Source: a virus. Taken from it: a DNA stretch of 23,634 bases. The notes under the pieces were generated by a model. It was not told the DNA's origin, did no database searches, and saw only the letters and a program-made list of their open reading frames with translations. Positions 1 through 6,777 of the stretch are shown here, in pieces; position 1 is the stretch's first letter; the number at the start of each line of letters is the position of its first letter. The position numbers and the translations under genes are program-made. The stretch spans positions 1-23,634 of IMG/VR virus record IMGVR_UViG_3300047300_000479; one strand, 5' to 3'.

Positions 1-191
1 GCGATGGTGATTCGAGACTTACCAGGCACGTGCTAAATGCCGTGGCTACTGAGGCTGGCTCCTTCAAGAAGGAGAAGAAGAACAGTCCTCGCAAGATTGA
101 CTTGCTTGCTTGTGCGGTTCTCGCTAATGGAGCGAGGCAAGCGACTAAAGACCGCAGAACATCTACGACCCGAAGGGCAGTAATCCTATGA
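1..191 (+). CDS. terL: Terminase large subunit, C-terminal end (partial)
   Basis: The reading frame is open from base 3 to a TGA at 189-191, and the gene begins before the window. The visible 62 residues start DGDSRLTRHVLNA and include KIDLLACAVLANGAR. In large terminases the RNase H-like nuclease domain ends with a segment of this kind, with a late acidic residue (here the D of KID) helping bind metal. The protein would cut and pump DNA into the prohead. The stop overlaps the portal start as ATGA, as expected for terL followed by portal. The assignment rests on this short tail and on position, so the ATPase domain cannot be checked here. Confidence 0.8.
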   Translation, partial: DGDSRLTRHVLNAVATEAGSFKKEKKNSPRKIDLLACAVLANGARQATKDRRTSTTRRAVIL

Positions 192-1561
192 GCCTAACGA
201 GCGATGAACTCGGTCTGATTGACATCCTGCTCAAGAAGTTGAAGCACCACGACACGAAGAACGGTGAACTGGAGCGTTACTACGAGGGCAAGAACCGTCT
301 CAAGGACTTGGGCATCTCCGTTCCTCCCACTCTGCGTCTGCTTGACTCGGTAGTGGGTTGGGCTGGCACAGCCGTGGACGTTCTTGAGGAGCGTCTAGAC
401 CTTGAGGGCTTCATTGGAGACAACTTCGGTCTGAATGACATCTTCCGTGCCAACGACCTTGACTTGGAGGCCTCACTAGGTCACAAGGATGCCCTCATCT
501 ACGGCGTGGGATTCATCGTGGTCGGTAAGGGTTCCACTGGCGAGCCAGACCCTCTAATCACCATCGAGTCGCCTAAGAAGATGACTGGCATCTACGACAT
601 GAGGACTCGTCGTTTAGCTGCAGCTCTTCTGGTGAACCGCACCGAACGTAACGAAATCTATGGAGCCTCGCTCTACCTCGCCGACCAGACCATCTTCATA
701 GAGTTCATCAAGGGCAAGCCCGTAGAGGTCGCTCGTGACGTGCACAACCTCGGTCGTGTGCCTGTGGCTCCTCTGGTCAACAACCCTCGTTCTGGCGACC
801 CTGAAGGCCGCTCAGAGATTACTCGTGCCGTCCGCTCCTACACCGACTCGGCTATGAGAACCATGCTCGGTGCTGAGGTTGCTCGTGAGTTCTATTCCAG
901 CCCACAGAGGTTCATCCTCGGTGCCAAGGAAGACATCTTCATGGACTCGGATGGCAACCCTCTGAACCCGTGGAGCGTCATCCAAGGCCGTGTGCTCGGT
1001 GTGCCGTTCAACGATGACGACAATGTGATGCCCCAGGTCGGTCAGTTCTCGGCAAACAGCCCTGCCCCCTACTTCGAGCAAGTGCGTCAATACGCTCAAC
1101 TTCTCGCAGCTGAGACTGCTATCCCTGCCTCGTATCTTGGCTTCCAGACCGACAACCCTGCTTCGGCTGACGCTATCCGTCAGATGGAGGCTCGTCTGGT
1201 GAAGCGTGCAGAGCGTCGTCAGCGTCAGTTCGGCAAGACTTGGGCTGAGGTTGCGAAGTTGGCCTTGCTGGTGCGTGACGGTTCCCTGCCGGCTGACGCT
1301 CAGAACATCCGTGCTGTCTGGCGTGACGCTTCGACCCCAACCCGTGCTGCTGCAGCTGACGAGGCTGTGAAACTCATCCAGTCTGGTGTCCTTCTGCCTG
1401 ACTCTGACGTGACCTACAACCGCATTGGTCTGTCGGAGAGTGACAAGCAGGTTCTCAAGGCTGAGAAGACCGCCAGCCAGGCTCAGACCTTCGTGGCGAA
1501 CCTTGCTGATGCAGCCCGTGCGGCCTCAAACGGACAGGCAGTGACGGGTGGCGGACAGTAA
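188..1561 (+). CDS. Portal protein (SPP1 gp6-like)
   Basis: At 457 aa this is typical for actinophage portal proteins, which form the dodecameric DNA channel at one capsid vertex and dock the terminase and connectors. The N-terminal part contains VVGWAGTAVDVLEERLDLEGF, followed by LEASLGHKDALIYGVGFIVVG, the usual start of the phage portal SPP1-type fold. A middle region (RSEITRAVRSYTDSAMRTMLGAEVA) and a late ASADAIRQMEARLVKRAERRQ helix match the stem and crown helices of the family. The C-terminus is Ala-rich and helical. ATG at 188 overlaps the terL stop. The next gene starts 14 nt before the portal stop. Position between terminase and MuF protein supports the call. Confidence 0.93.
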   Translation: MSLTSDELGLIDILLKKLKHHDTKNGELERYYEGKNRLKDLGISVPPTLRLLDSVVGWAGTAVDVLEERLDLEGFIGDNFGLNDIFRANDLDLEASLGHKDALIYGVGFIVVGKGSTGEPDPLITIESPKKMTGIYDMRTRRLAAALLVNRTERNEIYGASLYLADQTIFIEFIKGKPVEVARDVHNLGRVPVAPLVNNPRSGDPEGRSEITRAVRSYTDSAMRTMLGAEVAREFYSSPQRFILGAKEDIFMDSDGNPLNPWSVIQGRVLGVPFNDDDNVMPQVGQFSANSPAPYFEQVRQYAQLLAAETAIPASYLGFQTDNPASADAIRQMEARLVKRAERRQRQFGKTWAEVAKLALLVRDGSLPADAQNIRAVWRDASTPTRAAAADEAVKLIQSGVLLPDSDVTYNRIGLSESDKQVLKAEKTASQAQTFVANLADAARAASNGQAVTGGGQ

Positions 1562-2423
1562 CCCTCTTTACGTCACCACTCCTGACGGCAGACGAATCAC
1601 CTACGCTCGCTGGCGTTACGAGGAGACTATCAAGCAGGAACGCATTCTTGCTCAGGTGAACACTATTCTCATCTCGAAGGCCTCTGACGCTGTGGGTGTC
1701 GGTGCGACTCTAAGTCAGCAGGAATACGGTGGACTTCTTCGTGTAGTCATCCCCCAGTTGCTCGACCAATACGGCAAGGTGAACGCAACAGCTGCCGTTC
1801 AGTTCTATGACCAGACCCAACTCGCTTGGCTTCTGGCAAATGGTTCTGACGCTCGTCGGGCTGCTTCTCGTGGCAACGTGCGTCGCCAGTCTGAGCGAGT
1901 GGCTCGTGCCCGAACTCAGTCGGCTCTTGAGTTGGCTCAGACCAGCACGGACGTGTTCAAGGCCAAGTTCGCAGACTCTTATGACCTACTCGCTAAGTCG
2001 GAGAACGTCATTGGCTTCGCTATGAAGGTGCGTGCTCGTGACGGGCACCAGCCCTCAGTAGTAGCCATGAACAACGCACTTACTCGTGAGGTTGCCTCGT
2101 ATCATCGAGACACCATTTTGTTCAATGCAGCTCTTGACAACAACGTTTCGAGGGTTCAGCGAGTCGCCCAAGCCACTGCTTGTGAGTTCTGTAGGCTAAT
2201 GGCATTGGGTAGCACGGACGGAACGGTAAGAACTAGCAACTATGCAGTGCACTTCCATGACCACTGCCATTGCACGATTCAGCCCCTGTTCTCGGGTGAG
2301 ATTCCAGTCCGTCCCGACTATTACGACCAGTTTGAGGCTGGCTATAACCAGGCACGTAAAGATGCTGGCTCTGGTAGTGCCTCAGACATCCTTGCCGAGA
2401 TGCGTAAGCAGACGAGGCCCTAA
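1548..2423 (+). CDS. MuF-like minor head protein
   Basis: The 291-aa protein starts at GTG 1548 inside the end of the portal gene. The C-terminal third carries the MuF signature: C212-E-F-C215 followed by H235-F-H-D-H-C-H-C242, a probable metal-binding cluster, then IQPLF. The N-terminal two thirds are helical and rich in Arg and Gln. MuF proteins (Mu gpF, SPP1 gp7) bind the portal inside the prohead, and some members carry toxin domains at the C-terminus. This one is the short form: I see no ADP-ribosyltransferase or protease extension after the Cys/His cluster. It is probably translated by coupling to the portal gene. Confidence 0.85.
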   Translation: MADSNPLYVTTPDGRRITYARWRYEETIKQERILAQVNTILISKASDAVGVGATLSQQEYGGLLRVVIPQLLDQYGKVNATAAVQFYDQTQLAWLLANGSDARRAASRGNVRRQSERVARARTQSALELAQTSTDVFKAKFADSYDLLAKSENVIGFAMKVRARDGHQPSVVAMNNALTREVASYHRDTILFNAALDNNVSRVQRVAQATACEFCRLMALGSTDGTVRTSNYAVHFHDHCHCTIQPLFSGEIPVRPDYYDQFEAGYNQARKDAGSGSASDILAEMRKQTRP

Positions 2424-2429
2424 AGACTT

Positions 2430-2475
2430 CCAGTAACCACTGGATAGCAGCCGCATGGCTGATTCGAATCCTGCA
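2430..2475 (+). other. Tandem small hairpins with a T-loop-like element
   Basis: In the 68-nt gap between the MuF and scaffold genes two perfect 5-bp hairpins with 4-nt loops follow one another: CCAGT/ACTGG (2430-2443) and CAGCC/GGCTG (2448-2461). The palindrome GATTCGAATC (2461-2470) comes next. TTCGAAT resembles a tRNA T-loop, and GCAG (2447-2450) can pair with CTGC (2471-2474). The flanking bases do not close a proper T stem, and I cannot fold a full cloverleaf. It may be an RNA element tuning scaffold expression, an RNA processing site, or a tRNA relic. Confidence 0.35.
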
Positions 2476-2491
2476 TAGGAGAGAAACCGCA

Positions 2492-3034
2492 ATGAGTGAT
2501 GAAATCACTAATGAGCCTGTAGAGGCTCAGACACCTGAAACCGTAGTCGACGCAGAACCGCAGGGTGCAGCTGAGACCGATTGGAAGAAGGAAGCACGCA
2601 AGTGGGAAGCCCGTGCCAAGGAGGCTCAAGCCTTCAAGGAACAGGCAGACAAGTGGCGTGAATACGAGCAGAGCCAGAAGAGCGAACATGAAAAGTTGGC
2701 TGAACAACTGGCACTTGCTCAGGCAACGGCTTCTGAGGCCACTGCCAAACTGACTCGGTATGAGATTGCTTCTCAGAAGGGCATTCCTGCCGAGGCACTA
2801 GACCTGCTGACTGGCTCCAGCCGTGAGGACTTGGAGGCACAGGCAGAGAAACTGCTCTCGCTCATTGCGGAACAGTCAAAACCGAAAACCCTTATCCCAG
2901 ACGCTAATCAGGGTAAGCCGGCACCAGCCGTGGTTGGGCAGATTGACGCTGAGACTCTCAAGACGATGAGTCCCAAGGACATCATGCAAGCCAAGGCTGA
3001 AGGCCGCCTCGATGAGCTGCTGGGTAAACACTAA
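2492..3034 (+). CDS. Capsid scaffolding protein
   Basis: The 180-aa protein is very charged and predicted helical. An acidic, flexible N-terminus (about residues 1-28) leads into a long coiled coil rich in Lys, Glu, Ala and Gln (about 29-120), then a Pro-rich linker and a small helical C-terminal region (SPKDIMQAKAEGRLDELLGKH) that would bind coat protein. This matches phage scaffolds of the DUF4355/gp7 type, which guide assembly of the prohead and then leave. Its place directly before the major capsid gene is the canonical one. ATG 2492 is preceded by AGGAGAG at 2477-2483. I see no protease motif, so assembly may not involve a capsid protease encoded here. Confidence 0.85.
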   Translation: MSDEITNEPVEAQTPETVVDAEPQGAAETDWKKEARKWEARAKEAQAFKEQADKWREYEQSQKSEHEKLAEQLALAQATASEATAKLTRYEIASQKGIPAEALDLLTGSSREDLEAQAEKLLSLIAEQSKPKTLIPDANQGKPAPAVVGQIDAETLKTMSPKDIMQAKAEGRLDELLGKH

Positions 3035-3056
3035 CCAAGAAAAGGAGGAATGAAGC

Positions 3057-3872
3057 ATGGCTGTAACCAACTTCATCCCAACCATCTGGTCGGCTGCCAT
3101 CCTTGAAAACTTCAAGGCAGCTCAGGCCATCATCCCAACCCTAAACCGTCAGTATGAGGGCGAAGTTGCTCAGGGCAACATTGTCAAGATTACTGGCATC
3201 ACCAGCCCGTCGATTCAGGACTACTCGTCAAGCCGTAGCCTGACCATCGACGCTCTGTCGGACAGCACTCAGTCGCTGGCTATCGACCAGATGAAGGCCA
3301 TCTCGTTCAAGGTCGACGACGTTGACCGTGTTCAGGCTGCTGGTTCGTTTGACCCTGTAACCGCTGACGCTGGTCGTGCTCTGGCTGAGGACGCTGAGTC
3401 CTACGTCATCGCTCAGATGAAGGCTAACGGAACCTCGGCTGGAACTGGTGCTATCACCACTGCAGCCGCTGCATTCTCGGCTGTTGTGACCCTTCGCCAG
3501 GCTCTTGGCAAGGCTAAGGTTCCTGCCTCGAACCGCTACCTCGTTGTATCGCCTGAGTTCGCAGCTCTGCTTCTTGCTGAAGGCTCGAAGTTGACCTCGG
3601 CTAACGGTGCAACCGACGGCGAACTCCGCAACGGTGTTCTCGGCAACCTCCTTGGCTTCACCGTCATTGAGCACCCACTGCTGACCCACACCAGCAACCG
3701 TCCTGCAGCTATCGCCTACCACGGCCCTTCGGTGGCCTTCGTCGGTCAGTTGGACAAGGTTGAGTCGGGTCGTATGGAGTTGGCTTTCGCTGACTACATC
3801 CGTGCCCTGAACGTCTACGGTGCGAAGGTTCTTCGTGCTACCGCCGTTCAGACCTACCTCCCTGCTTCCTAA
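3057..3872 (+). CDS. Major capsid protein (HK97 fold)
   Basis: At 271 aa this is a short HK97-type coat protein. The N-terminus FIPTIWSAAILENFKAAQAI and the following YEGEVAQGNIVKITGI segment are characteristic of the major capsid family common in actinophages. The C-terminal half contains RYLVVSPEFAALLLAEG and GVLGNLLGFTVIEHPLL, matching the P-domain and A-domain strands. There is no N-terminal delta domain, consistent with a separate scaffold gene. A strong Shine-Dalgarno (AAAGGAGG, about 3041-3048) precedes ATG 3057, as expected for the most abundant virion protein. A strong hairpin follows the stop. Confidence 0.92.
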   Translation: MAVTNFIPTIWSAAILENFKAAQAIIPTLNRQYEGEVAQGNIVKITGITSPSIQDYSSSRSLTIDALSDSTQSLAIDQMKAISFKVDDVDRVQAAGSFDPVTADAGRALAEDAESYVIAQMKANGTSAGTGAITTAAAAFSAVVTLRQALGKAKVPASNRYLVVSPEFAALLLAEGSKLTSANGATDGELRNGVLGNLLGFTVIEHPLLTHTSNRPAAIAYHGPSVAFVGQLDKVESGRMELAFADYIRALNVYGAKVLRATAVQTYLPAS

Positions 3873-3888
3873 ACCTTAGGAACACCCC

Positions 3889-3918
3889 GAGAGGGGGCTG
3901 GGCAACTAGCCCCCTCTC
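3889..3918 (+). terminator. GC-rich hairpin after capsid gene
   Basis: A perfect 11-bp stem, GAGAGGGGGCT (3889-3899) with AGCCCCCTCTC (3908-3918), encloses an 8-nt loop. An outer CTTAGG/CCTAAG pairing could extend it. No U-run follows, so it is either a U-less actinobacterial terminator, a partial attenuator lowering downstream connector expression, or a 3' stabiliser for the capsid message. Complete termination is unlikely because the operon continues without a visible new promoter. Confidence 0.65.
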
Positions 3919-3943
3919 ACCCCTAAGACTTTGAAAGGCAAGA

Positions 3944-4378
3944 ATGACTTGGGCAACCTTTACTGACGTGACTGACCGTTGGGTTGGCACTGACGCACCC
4001 ACAGACACTGACCTCGTTGCAGCTCTCATCGGTGACGCTGAAGCAGTCATCCTTGCCGAGTATCCACTCATCCAAGACCGCATCACTGCTGGCACGCTAC
4101 CGCTGAACCTTGTCAAGTTGGTCGTTGTCCGCATGGTTACACGAGTTCTCCGCAACCCAGAGAACCTCACCTACTGGCAACAGCAGACAGGGCCGTTCGG
4201 TCAGGCACGCAACTTTGGGTCAGCCGGCTCGGACATCTTCATGACTGAAGAGGAAGAATCTTTGCTTGCACCTAAGAAGCGTGGCAAGGCGTTCGAGGTG
4301 AACCTAGCACCTAATGCACGCATCCAAGAGCCTCTGACGTGGTGGGAGACTGGAGAGGGCTTCACACAACTGCCATGA
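3944..4378 (+). CDS. Head-tail adaptor (gp6/gp15-like)
   Basis: The 144-aa protein starts MTWATFTDVTDRWVGTDAPTDTDLVAALIGDAEAVILAEYP, the helical N-terminus usual for head-tail adaptor 1 proteins that bind below the portal. The middle holds LVKLVVVRMVTRVLRNPENL, a typical helix of the family, and the C-terminus (WWETGEGFTQLP) is extended. Order after the major capsid gene and before a stopper and neck gene fits. AAAGG at 3934-3938 precedes ATG 3944. The stop overlaps the next start as ATGA. The role comes from fold-like features and gene order, not from a catalytic motif. Confidence 0.75.
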   Translation: MTWATFTDVTDRWVGTDAPTDTDLVAALIGDAEAVILAEYPLIQDRITAGTLPLNLVKLVVVRMVTRVLRNPENLTYWQQQTGPFGQARNFGSAGSDIFMTEEEESLLAPKKRGKAFEVNLAPNARIQEPLTWWETGEGFTQLP

Positions 4379-4710
4379 GTTTCTTCAGAGGTTCCGAGAC
4401 AGTCATCATCAAGCGTCGCTCTGCCAACTCTACAGACGAGTATGGCAACAAGACCTTCTCTCTGACCACTATCACGGTCAACAACTGCATGGTGGGCTTC
4501 GACAGCCAGAATGAGCTGCTCGAGCCGAACCGTGAGGCTACAGACCAGAGCATCACGCTCTATCTTCCGAACGGCACTCAGGTTCAGCCAGGTGACCGCT
4601 TCGTGGTGCGAGGCACCGAGTTTATTCAGGACGGCAACTCTCAGGACTGGGAGGCTCCGTTCAACTTCAACGTGGGCGTAGTAGTGAAGGTCAGGAAGCG
4701 TAATGGCTAG
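4375..4710 (+). CDS. Head-tail stopper protein
   Basis: I place the start at ATG 4375 (MSFFRGSETVIIKRR), which forms an ATGA overlap with the adaptor stop. The frame is open further upstream to 4339 but those residues lie over the adaptor gene. The 111-aa product is beta-rich, with EYGNKTFSLTTITVNNCMVGF near the start and TLYLPNGTQVQPGDRFVVRGTEF in the second half. This is the small beta-barrel pattern of stopper proteins (SPP1 gp16 type) that close the DNA channel after packaging. It overlaps the following gene by 8 nt. Confidence 0.7.
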   Translation: MSFFRGSETVIIKRRSANSTDEYGNKTFSLTTITVNNCMVGFDSQNELLEPNREATDQSITLYLPNGTQVQPGDRFVVRGTEFIQDGNSQDWEAPFNFNVGVVVKVRKRNG

Positions 4711-5041
4711 AGTGAAGGTCAAGGTAGACCCTCAGGGTGTTGCTGACTTCCTTCGCTCTAACAAGGGCGTTCGTGACCTGCTGAATGCTCAAGCCCAACA
4801 GGTGAAGGCCAATGCTGAGGCTTCGGCTTCTGCAGCTGAGAACGGCGTGGGTGGCTCTATCTCTGGCTATGCCGATGCAGGGTTCACTATTCGTTGGGTG
4901 ATGCGTGGTCGTCGCCCTCGAATCGACATCGTGTCGAATGCAGACTCTAAGACCGCTACAGCGGTTCACTTCTACACGCAGAAGCGTGACGGGGTTGCTC
5001 ACCTTCGTGCGGCCCTCTACAACATTACGACCAGAGGTTAG
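4703..5041 (+). CDS. Neck / tail-completion protein (HK97 gp10-like)
   Basis: The 112-aa protein begins MARVKVKVDPQGVADFLRSN, has a helical QAQQVKANAEASAS stretch, and ends with a beta segment (RIDIVSNADSKTATAVHFYTQ) and a short helix. This layout matches HK97 gp10-like neck proteins between stopper and tail terminator. ATG 4703 lies 8 nt inside the stopper gene, suggesting coupled translation. No enzyme motif is present, and the name depends on layout and order. It could instead be called a minor capsid or tail-joining protein. Confidence 0.65.
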   Translation: MARVKVKVDPQGVADFLRSNKGVRDLLNAQAQQVKANAEASASAAENGVGGSISGYADAGFTIRWVMRGRRPRIDIVSNADSKTATAVHFYTQKRDGVAHLRAALYNITTRG

Positions 5042-5043
5042 CC

Positions 5044-5436
5044 ATGGCAGTTCAGTTCCCTGACGTTGAGAAGACGATTGTCTCGTTCCTCAACTCCGCT
5101 CTGACGGGTTCTGCCTATGCCGGCACTCGTGTAGCGACCAAGAAGGCTCTGCCTGACGAGACTCAGCCCAGCAAGCAGGTTGTGGTCACAGTCGCCTATC
5201 AGGCTGAAGAGAACTTCGTGCTCAAGCGTGCCTCGCTCACCTTGGACGTGTGGGCTGACGACTATGCAACGGCTTCAGGTCTCGCTCTGTGGCTTGAGGC
5301 GAAGATTCGTGACGTGGTTGGCACGCAGGTGAAACTCGTCGAGGTGCGTTTAGGCCCTGTGCGTGGCTCTGACGACTCTAAGCAGGAGCATCGAATGCTC
5401 GATGTTGAGCTGCTGGTCAAGGGAACCACCATCTAA
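5044..5436 (+). CDS. Tail terminator protein
   Basis: At 130 aa, the protein starts FPDVEKTIVSFLNSALTGSAYAGTRV and contains KQVVVTVAYQAEENFVLKRASLTLDVWAD, then a helix (ASGLALWLEAKIRDVV) and a final strand pair ending in LDVELLVKG. This alternation of helix and strands, with a central ..VWADDYATA.. turn, is that of tail terminators (lambda gpU and SPP1 gp17 fold) that cap the tail tube. It sits between the neck gene (2 nt gap) and the tail tube gene, the expected slot. Confidence is moderate to good on order and pattern. Confidence 0.75.
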   Translation: MAVQFPDVEKTIVSFLNSALTGSAYAGTRVATKKALPDETQPSKQVVVTVAYQAEENFVLKRASLTLDVWADDYATASGLALWLEAKIRDVVGTQVKLVEVRLGPVRGSDDSKQEHRMLDVELLVKGTTI

Positions 5437-5475
5437 GTTTCGGCTCTCTCAGCCGAGAAACCGAGCCATCGGCTC
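5437..5475 (+). promoter_or_regulatory. Two hairpins before the tail tube gene
   Basis: Directly after the tail terminator stop, GTTT-CGGCT pairs with AGCCG-(AG)-AAAC (5437-5461), a 9-bp stem with a 2-nt bulge. GAGCC (5463-5467) then pairs with GGCTC (5471-5475) over a 3-nt loop. The pair sits upstream of the AAGGAG (5487-5492) of the tail tube gene. They may stabilise or partly terminate transcripts, so that tail tube mRNA is made at a different level from the connectors. No U-run is present. Confidence 0.45.
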
Positions 5476-5501
5476 ACTATTCGAATAAGGAGAAAACCCC
5501 T

Positions 5502-6047
5502 ATGGCACTAACTGCCTCTGCTGTAAAGGTAGGCGTGACTGGCTCGGTCTATGTCGGCTCTACTGCAACTGCTGCACCCACCTCATCTGTCTCGGCTCTT
5601 GCCGTTGGCTTTGCTGAACTCGGTTACGTCTCTCCAGACGGCATTGAGGAGAGCATCGACACCAGCACCTCGCAGATTCGTGCGTGGCAGAACGGTGACC
5701 TCATCCGTGAGGTAATCACCGAGTCGACCGCAACCTTCAAGTTCACCCTGATGGAGACCACGAAGGCCGTTGTCGAACTCTACTACGGCACCACCGTTTC
5801 GGGTGCTACCACTTCTGCCAAGGTCGACGTGAACCCTTCGGCTACTGGCGGCAAGAAGTCGTTCGTGTTCAACGTGGTCGACGGTGCTTCGGTCATCCGC
5901 ACCTACGTTGCTTCTGGTGAAGTTACCGCCATTGAGCCTGTCAAGGTCGCCAACGGCGAAGTAGTCGGTTACGGCATCACCGTGACTGCCTACCCTTCGA
6001 GCACTGGTGTTGCATTCACTAAGTGGTCGTCTGACTTCGCAGCCTAA
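5502..6047 (+). CDS. Major tail protein (tail tube)
   Basis: The 181-aa protein is beta-rich and Thr/Ser/Ala/Val-rich. It begins MALTASAVKVGVTGSVYVGS, then FAELGYVSPDGIEESIDTST, the segment usual in siphovirus tube proteins, followed by IRAWQNGDLIREVITESTATF and the FTLMETTKAVVELYYG strand. It ends GYGITVTAYPSS.. and KWSSDFAA. Tube subunits stack as hexamers around the tape measure. A strong ribosome site (AAGGAG at 5487-5492) and flanking hairpins on both sides fit a highly expressed gene. It has no C-terminal Ig-like domain. Confidence 0.88.
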   Translation: MALTASAVKVGVTGSVYVGSTATAAPTSSVSALAVGFAELGYVSPDGIEESIDTSTSQIRAWQNGDLIREVITESTATFKFTLMETTKAVVELYYGTTVSGATTSAKVDVNPSATGGKKSFVFNVVDGASVIRTYVASGEVTAIEPVKVANGEVVGYGITVTAYPSSTGVAFTKWSSDFAA

Positions 6048-6055
6048 CAAGCCGG

Positions 6056-6090
6056 CTGGGGAGGGAGTAGAGCGGTCACTTCCTCCCCAG
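6056..6090 (+). terminator. 13-bp hairpin after tail tube gene
   Basis: CTGGGGAGGGAGT (6056-6068) pairs with ACTTCCTCCCCAG (6078-6090), 13 bp with a single G-T wobble and a 9-nt loop. The following bases (TCTTCACCCCTTC) are pyrimidine-rich but without a clean U-run. Its place after the tail tube gene mirrors the hairpin after the capsid gene, so the two most abundant virion proteins each end in a strong stem. Partial termination or mRNA protection is the likely role. Confidence 0.65.
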
Positions 6091-6133
6091 TCTTCACCCC
6101 TTCAAGCACCGCTCAGACCGCAAAGGACAAGCA

Positions 6134-6421
6134 ATGACTGCAACACCGCAAGACCATCTCGCAGAGATTCCAGCGACTATCACCATTGAGACAAGCAAGG
6201 GTTCGGTAACGCTCCCTCACCCTGCCAAGATTCCGTTCGGCACGCTCCGTAAGGCCAACCAGTTGGGTGAGGCAGAGCAGCTGTTCTTCATGTTCGAGAA
6301 TCTGGCGACGGAGGAAACTCTAGCCATCCTCGACCAGTTGGAGATGGTCGAACTTGGACAGGTTCACGCACAGTGGAGTCAAGGTGGTTCGCTGGGGGAA
6401 TCCTCAGGCTCCGAGAACTAA
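6134..6421 (+). CDS. Tail assembly chaperone, short form (G)
   Basis: The 95-aa protein begins MTATPQDHLAEIPATITIET and carries SVTLPHPAKIPFGTLRKANQLGEAEQLFFMFENL, a conserved pattern of the upstream tail chaperone in actinophages. It ends in a low-complexity GGSLGESSGSEN. The chaperone binds the tape measure protein before tube assembly and is normally made in excess over a frameshifted longer form. Its place between tail tube and tape measure is diagnostic. AAAGGA (6121-6126) lies upstream of ATG 6134. Confidence 0.88.
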   Translation: MTATPQDHLAEIPATITIETSKGSVTLPHPAKIPFGTLRKANQLGEAEQLFFMFENLATEETLAILDQLEMVELGQVHAQWSQGGSLGESSGSEN

Positions 6422-6777
6422 TCGAGGAGCACCCTTCCGAGTTTGCTTACGACTTCCGTCACCGATTCAACATCGGGCTTCATGAGGTCGGTTACCGCAT
6501 CCCTTACGGGGAAGCCATCCTGCTGACTGGTGTCCTACTTCGTGACCCGTCGTCGTGGCTTCAAGCAGCTGTGAACGAGTGGAAACATCCTGCCTCCATG
6601 GAGTGGATGATTCTGGTTCAACAACTGGATGCGTTCGTGATGGCGAACAGCAAGACCAGACCTAAGCCCACGCCTATGCCGTGGCAAGGCCCTAAACGTT
6701 ACGGCAAGCCGACCGTCTCCGAGGAGAAGGTTCGTGCTGTGCTCGATGCAATGAGACCTAAGGAGAATGATGGCTGA
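6134..6777 (+). CDS. Tail assembly chaperone, -1 frameshift fusion (GT)
   Basis: The reading frame starting 6134 is in phase 2 and the following open frame is in phase 1, so a -1 shift joins them. The best join is at GGGGGAA (6394-6400): codons 6134-6397, then 6397-6777, about 214 aa. The fused product reads SLG-GILRLRELIEEH, then SEFAYDFRHRFNIGLHEVGYRIPYGEAILLTGVLL and a Trp/Lys-rich C-terminus ending in a Pro-rich PWQGPKRYGKP stretch, the typical T part. The downstream frame has no good start of its own (ATG 6373 lies within G). Both proteins are needed for tape measure folding in lambda-like systems. Confidence 0.85.
6394..6430 (+). promoter_or_regulatory. Programmed -1 frameshift site
   Basis: G-GGG-GAA at 6394-6400 lets the Gly-tRNA on GGG (6395-6397) slip back onto GGG (6394-6396). 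The A-site codon would change from GAA to GGA, so only part of the heptamer re-pairs. About 7 nt downstream GCTCC (6408-6412) can pair with GGAGC (6426-6430), or TCCTC (6401-6405) with GAGGA (6424-6428), a possible stimulatory structure. The slip position is inferred from the overlap and frame geometry. Confidence 0.65.

Noticed and set aside
2430-2475. Full tRNA gene
   Set aside because: Only a T-loop-like sequence is present; no acceptor, D or anticodon arms can be formed.
3228-3722. Leftward 164-aa open frame opposite major capsid gene
   Set aside because: Antisense shadow, Ser/Arg/Val-rich, no motif.
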